From Candidatus Daviesbacteria bacterium (GTDB taxonomy: Bacteria; Patescibacteria; Microgenomatia; Daviesbacterales; UBA10151): 64,000 nt of DNA. Position 1 is the stretch's first letter. Every line of letters begins with the position of its first letter. The position numbers and the translations under genes were made by a program. Shown here in pieces: positions 60,424-64,000 of this stretch. Below the pieces are notes generated by a model. It was given only the letters and a program-made list of their open reading frames with translations, searched no databases and was not told where the DNA came from. The stretch covers positions 62,001-126,000 of the forward strand of contig JACPKM010000004.1 of assembly GCA_016187025.1 (NCBI GenBank). Reading direction: 5' to 3'.

Positions 60424-60822
60424 ATGAATGAGATTTTTCATAAGGTATCTTCAAAAGTATCAGCAGTTACTGGTTCTCCTTATGCTTTTTTAGTCGCCTT
60501 TCTTGTAATTATTATCTGGCTTATTAATGGGCCAGCGTTTAACTATTCAGATACATGGCAACTGGTTATAAATACCAGTACAACAATAATTACTTTTCTG
60601 ATGGTGTTTTTGATACAAAATACCCAAAATCGAGATGCCAAGGCAATTCATCTAAAGCTAGACGAGCTATTAAAAGCAGCAAAAGGTGCTAGAACCGGAC
60701 TTGTGGATATAGAAGATTTACCAGATGAGGAGCTGGGAAAACTACAACAGGAGTTTAAAGATCTACACGAAAAATATTCAATGGAAGTTGAAAAGAGAGG
60801 AAAATCATCTGGTACAAACTAG
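60424..60822 (+). CDS. Low-affinity iron permease-like membrane protein
   Basis: A 132-residue protein with two membrane helices (about 22-38 and 48-68), followed by a charged helix. The core FLMVFLIQNTQNRDAKAIHLKLDELLKA is typical of the Fet4-like family seen in bacteria, whose transport activity is not established. The frame is open from 60382, but that TTG is part of the TTGACA -35 box, so ATG 60424 is the start. Confidence 0.78.
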   Translation: MNEIFHKVSSKVSAVTGSPYAFLVAFLVIIIWLINGPAFNYSDTWQLVINTSTTIITFLMVFLIQNTQNRDAKAIHLKLDELLKAAKGARTGLVDIEDLPDEELGKLQQEFKDLHEKYSMEVEKRGKSSGTN

Positions 60823-60838
60823 CTAAACAGCATCTTTC

Positions 60839-61888
60839 ATGAATATCCAAACTGTCACCCACAACAAATTAACTTTTTTAAATATTACTAGTCTACGGGA
60901 GTTAGAGTCAAAAGAGTTAAGAAACCACTATCATTTTAGCCAAATCCATATAGATGATTATCTAAGTGGTCAACAAGTGCCAAAGATTGAGCTAAACAAC
61001 TACTATACCCTGATAGTATTAGACTTTCCTTTTGTTGAACAGGCTACTGATACACTAAATGAAACTGGTCAACATGGTAATGGTGATAGTAATGGAAATG
61101 GAAAAGGTAATGTTATAAAAGACCTAATAACAAAGCCTGTGATTATCCCTAAAATCCTTTTTTCTAAAGATGAAAAAAGAAGAATTCGTACTGGGCATGT
61201 AAACTTTTTCATCGGCAAAGACTTTTTAGTTGTTCTACATGATGAAAAAACTCCACAGATAGATGGTATTTTTACAGATTGCCAAAAAACTCTTAAAAAA
61301 AGGGAGGAGTTAATGTCTCCGGGTCCTTCCTATCTTTTTTATAGAATTATTGATGTCTTGGTGGATTCTACATATGGGATTATGAATGAGATTGTGACAT
61401 CAATTGATCAAATTGACCTGCACCTTTTAGGCAATTATTCACCTTTGACAATAGTAGAAGAGATTTCAGTTACCAGAAGAAATTTAGTCTTTTTAAAGTC
61501 AATGCTTTCTCCTGCCTCAAATATATTCTCAGATTTAGCTCATGAAAAACGTAAAAAATTTGATGACTTAAATGTTTCTTACTGGTTTAGTATCCTAGAT
61601 CACATCAGAAAGATTAATACTAGATTAGAAAGTAGTGTGGAGTTAATCGAAGGGATTGCAAGAAGCCATGAGTCATTGCTGACTGCAAAAACTAATGAAA
61701 TAGTAAAGGTGTTAACTATGTTTACAGCAATGCTTTTGCCTTTGACTTTTATCACCGGGATTTATGGAATGAATGTGGTAGATTTACCTGGGGCCTCAAC
61801 CCCCGGTGTCTTAGGGTTGCTTATTTTAATGATGACTGGTATAGCTGGAGCTATGGCTTTGGTCTTCAAAATTAAAAAATGGCTTTAA
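60839..61888 (+). CDS. corA: CorA-family Mg2+/divalent cation channel
   Basis: A 349-residue protein with a large cytoplasmic domain and two C-terminal membrane helices. The selectivity motif GMN is in FITGIYGMNVVDL after helix 1. A Gly/Asn-rich insert (GQHGNGDSNGNGKG) lies at about 78-91. The start follows the permease-like gene by 16 bp. Confidence 0.9.
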   Translation: MNIQTVTHNKLTFLNITSLRELESKELRNHYHFSQIHIDDYLSGQQVPKIELNNYYTLIVLDFPFVEQATDTLNETGQHGNGDSNGNGKGNVIKDLITKPVIIPKILFSKDEKRRIRTGHVNFFIGKDFLVVLHDEKTPQIDGIFTDCQKTLKKREELMSPGPSYLFYRIIDVLVDSTYGIMNEIVTSIDQIDLHLLGNYSPLTIVEEISVTRRNLVFLKSMLSPASNIFSDLAHEKRKKFDDLNVSYWFSILDHIRKINTRLESSVELIEGIARSHESLLTAKTNEIVKVLTMFTAMLLPLTFITGIYGMNVVDLPGASTPGVLGLLILMMTGIAGAMALVFKIKKWL

Positions 61889-61916
61889 TAATAGAAGATT
61901 CCTCTTGAGAAGAATT

Positions 61917-62216
61917 TTACTCAAAGCCCCCATTATTTTTAATAGATTGAAAAGTTTGAGCTAATCTATTTTTTACCTTTTCAATATTACCAGTTCCCGA
62001 GATTCCTATTTGGTGTTTTTTATATCTTAACCACTCTTGCGATGTTATTCTGTTTGCAGCTCTAACCACAATACTATCTTGGGACCCTGTCTCCCAGCTG
62101 ATAATTTTAACCACCAACTTAAATACCTTTTCTCTGGCTTCTTGAGCTTTTAAAACGGCTAGTTTTCTCTCGTCTTTGGTCATTAACAAACTTGACTTCA
62201 GATCTGTTTTAGGCAT
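61917..62216 (-). CDS. Hypothetical basic protein downstream of the RRM gene
   Basis: Unrecognised 99-residue protein, basic and probably helical, with the segment ITSQEWLRYKKHQIGISGTGNIEKVKNRL. It begins 5 bp after the RRM gene, so it probably belongs to the RNA-chaperone operon. Confidence 0.6.
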   Translation of the reverse strand: MPKTDLKSSLLMTKDERKLAVLKAQEAREKVFKLVVKIISWETGSQDSIVVRAANRITSQEWLRYKKHQIGISGTGNIEKVKNRLAQTFQSIKNNGGFE

Positions 62217-62221
62217 GAAAT

Positions 62222-62557
62222 TTATCTCCTGTCTCTTTTGTAAAAGTTTCTATTATTATCTCTATAATTATCTCTGCCTCGATTATTATTTGAATAAGAA
62301 TTAGATCTTTCTTCTCTAGGTCTTGCAACTGAAACACCTAGTCTTCTGCCTTCTAAATCTGAACCATCAAGCTTTTTTATAGCTTCTTGTGCTGCTGCGT
62401 CATCTGCCATTTCTACAAATCCAAAACCTTTGCTTTGATTGGTAAATTTATCTGTTATAACATTGGCAGATAAAACTTGCCCAAACTGAGAAAATAACTC
62501 ATTTAGTTTTTGATCATTAATTGAATAGGGAAGTCCCCCAACAAATAACTTAGTCAT
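62222..62557 (-). CDS. RRM-domain RNA-binding protein
   Basis: A 111-residue protein with one RNA-recognition motif: RNP2 LFVGGLP (4-10) and RNP1 KGFGFVEM (43-50), then a Gly/Asn/Arg-rich tail. It is similar to cold-inducible RRM proteins. A strong AAAGGAGG precedes its ATG. It follows the DEAD-box helicase by 23 bp. Confidence 0.92.
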   Translation of the reverse strand: MTKLFVGGLPYSINDQKLNELFSQFGQVLSANVITDKFTNQSKGFGFVEMADDAAAQEAIKKLDGSDLEGRRLGVSVARPREERSNSYSNNNRGRDNYRDNNRNFYKRDRR

Positions 62558-62580
62558 TTATGTATCCTCCTTTCTAAATA

Positions 62581-63858
62581 TTAACTATCTATAAACGTTA
62601 AAGCATAACCCATTTTTCCAGCTCTTCCTGTTCTTCCAATTCTATGAATATAATCTTCATAAGTTTGTGGTAGGTCATAGTTTATCACATGTGTTACATT
62701 ATCTATATCTAACCCTCTTGATGCAACATCTGTTGCTAAAAGAATCTTGATTGCATTCTGTTTAAAGCTTTGCAAGACTCTTTGTCTTTGAGATTGTCTT
62801 TTATCTCCATGAATTGCTCCTACTTTGAAACCTCGGAATTCCAGCTCCTTGTTTAGCTTTTCAATGCCATGCTTGGTTCTTCCAAAAATTAAAACTTTAT
62901 CAAAGCCATCTTGTATTAAAAGATCATGGAGCTGATCTAGCTTTTTTTGGTTACTGATTACTTTAACAACATCTTGTTCTACATTTTCTGGGGTATCTGT
63001 CTTTTTTACAGAAATAGTCACTGGATCAGCTACAAAAGATCTAAGTATATCTTGTATCTTAGGTGAAATGGTTGCTGAGAAAAAAAGTGATTGTCGCACC
63101 GCTGGCATACGAGAAATAAAGTATTTAATATCATTTATAAATCCAATATCCACCATTAAATCCACCTCATCCAGAACAAAGTTTGAATAATCCTCGAGAT
63201 GAATTAGTTTGCGCTCTATTAAGTCTTTTAGTCTTCCAGGTGTTGCAATTACCACATGCGGAGATCTTTTTATATCTTTAATTTGTCTGTTAATGTTGGT
63301 TCCTCCAATGGTTACTGCGGAGTAAAGCTTCATATCCCAAGTAAGGTTTTTAAACTCGTCTCTAATTTGTAAAGCTAACTCTCTGGTTGGGGCGATAATT
63401 AATACTTGCTGGTTGCGATCCGAATAGATTTTTTGAATAAGAGGAATTAAAAACGCTGCTGTTTTACCTGTACCTGTTGTGGCAAGTCCAATGACATCTC
63501 TTCCCTGAAGGATTGGACCGATTGTCTGGGATTGTATCGGAGTGGGTTTTGTAAATCCACGACTTGCAATATTTTGTTGTAAGGCTTGAGCAAGATTAAA
63601 AGATTCAAAATTATGAGATTCAGCTTGCTGGAATTCCATAGAAGGATTGGCTTTGCGGATAAACATGTTAATATTTGCTCCTTCTAGCGTGCTTTTCCTG
63701 GGACCTTTGCCTCTGCTATAGGAAGAAAATCTGGGTCTGTTAAACCTGCCATCTTGATTATGGCTATGGGAAAATCCGCCTGAGGATCTATTGAACCTGT
63801 TTGGAGATCCATGACCAGTTTGGAACTGGTTCTGTTTAAATCTTTGCCTGTGAAACAT
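62581..63858 (-). CDS. DEAD-box-family RNA helicase (DEVD variant)
   Basis: A 425-residue helicase. An Arg/Gly/Ser-rich N-tail of about 70 residues is followed by the Q motif (FTKPTPIQSQ), Walker A ATTGTGKT, motif II DEVD (Ala to Val), SAT, and HRIGRTGRAG. It acts with RNA structure unwinding, for example cold adaptation or ribosome assembly. It heads a helicase-RRM operon. Confidence 0.92.
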   Translation of the reverse strand: MFHRQRFKQNQFQTGHGSPNRFNRSSGGFSHSHNQDGRFNRPRFSSYSRGKGPRKSTLEGANINMFIRKANPSMEFQQAESHNFESFNLAQALQQNIASRGFTKPTPIQSQTIGPILQGRDVIGLATTGTGKTAAFLIPLIQKIYSDRNQQVLIIAPTRELALQIRDEFKNLTWDMKLYSAVTIGGTNINRQIKDIKRSPHVVIATPGRLKDLIERKLIHLEDYSNFVLDEVDLMVDIGFINDIKYFISRMPAVRQSLFFSATISPKIQDILRSFVADPVTISVKKTDTPENVEQDVVKVISNQKKLDQLHDLLIQDGFDKVLIFGRTKHGIEKLNKELEFRGFKVGAIHGDKRQSQRQRVLQSFKQNAIKILLATDVASRGLDIDNVTHVINYDLPQTYEDYIHRIGRTGRAGKMGYALTFIDS

Positions 63859-63960
63859 AAAAGAATTAATATTGAGAAAATATAAGGGAGCTACTTGAAA
63901 AGTCTAATCCGTGAGGAAAGGAACAATCTAATAACTCAAATTCTTAAAATTACGTTGATA

Positions 63961-63989
63961 AGTTTATCACGAATTTACTAGTTTAGCAA
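63961..63989 (-). promoter_or_regulatory. Promoter of the helicase-RRM operon
   Basis: Minus-strand TTGCTA (63989-63984), a 17-nt spacer, TAAACT (63966-63961). The leader to ATG 63858 is about 95 nt, long for this window, as expected for cold-induced messages. Confidence 0.55.
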
Positions 63990-64000
63990 ATATTAGGTTA

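Noticed and set aside
1..64000. CRISPR array, prophage, insertion sequence or rRNA gene
   Set aside because: No regularly spaced repeats, cas genes, transposase, integrase, phage structural genes or rRNA motifs were seen.
1..64000. Recoded TGA (as in some Patescibacteria lineages)
   Set aside because: Genes such as the GH1 enzyme, pyrB and the nucleotidyltransferase end naturally at TGA, and no conserved Gly position is read through as TGA.

Overview
The window is A+T-rich bacterial DNA with tightly packed, mostly short genes, translated with the standard bacterial code (TGA is a normal stop, for example at the ATGA overlaps pyrB/pyrC and 58176/58173). Several traits point to a streamlined genome of the Candidate Phyla Radiation (Patescibacteria), most plausibly the Microgenomates side. 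They are short versions of core proteins (Fmt, EF-Ts, a trigger factor without a PPIase domain), Cys-rich L28 and L33, dispersed palindromes inside and between genes, and many genes that seem to be transcribed without a leader. This placement is inferred from content; no rRNA gene is present to confirm it.

Layout. 1-6.3 kb (mostly minus): a transporter-glycoside hydrolase fusion cut by the window edge, a GH1 beta-glucosidase, and three unrecognised envelope-type or soluble proteins. 6.5-10.8 kb: tRNA-Trp, a GTG-start rpmG (L33) hidden in the end of a PAP2-type gene, two tRNA-Thr genes, a tRNA-fragment/palindrome element, a TerC-like membrane protein, a promoter-driven structured RNA candidate (about 9506-9738), an M50 protease and rpmB (L28). 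10.8-16.4 kb: def-fmt, an O-antigen-ligase/TPR membrane protein and mreB. 16.4-20.6 kb (minus): the pyrimidine operon pyrE-pyrB-pyrC-pyrD. 20.6-29.4 kb (plus): mreC-mreD-PBP2, then a membrane-anchored double-AAA+ Clp-like ATPase with small exported partners, then topA. 30-35.2 kb: a nucleotide block (pyrG, tmk, dcd, a dcd-like paralogue, thyA, folA). 35.2-47 kb: translation, proteostasis and DNA-maintenance genes (rpsB-tsf-frr-rseP, proS, tig, HIT, rpsU, yqeY, ybeY, dnaX, glyA, ybaB, recR). 47-56 kb: a kinase-like protein, cysS, rarA, cmk, an M16 peptidase, gdhA, PAP2, dgkA and a ROK protein. 56-64 kb: a DUF1704 peptidase-like protein, a nucleotidyltransferase-phosphoesterase pair, a phosphoribosyltransferase, msrB, a CorA transporter, and an RNA-chaperone pair (RRM protein plus DEAD-box helicase).

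How the genes fit together. The cell can make UMP from carbamoyl-aspartate onward (pyrB, pyrC, pyrD, pyrE seen; pyrF and carAB not seen here), then CTP and dTMP (pyrG, cmk, dcd, thyA, tmk, folA, with glyA supplying methylene-THF). The mreC/mreD/PBP2 operon and the pyrimidine operon diverge from promoters whose -35 boxes overlap, so wall elongation and nucleotide supply may compete for RNA polymerase. The most unusual items are the EamA-glycosidase fusion, the 9.5-9.74 kb RNA candidate, an H-type pseudoknot that can be drawn over the rpsB ribosome-binding site, the recurring -10-box-to-ATG spacing of 6-9 nt, and palindromic repeats inside tsf and dnaX.
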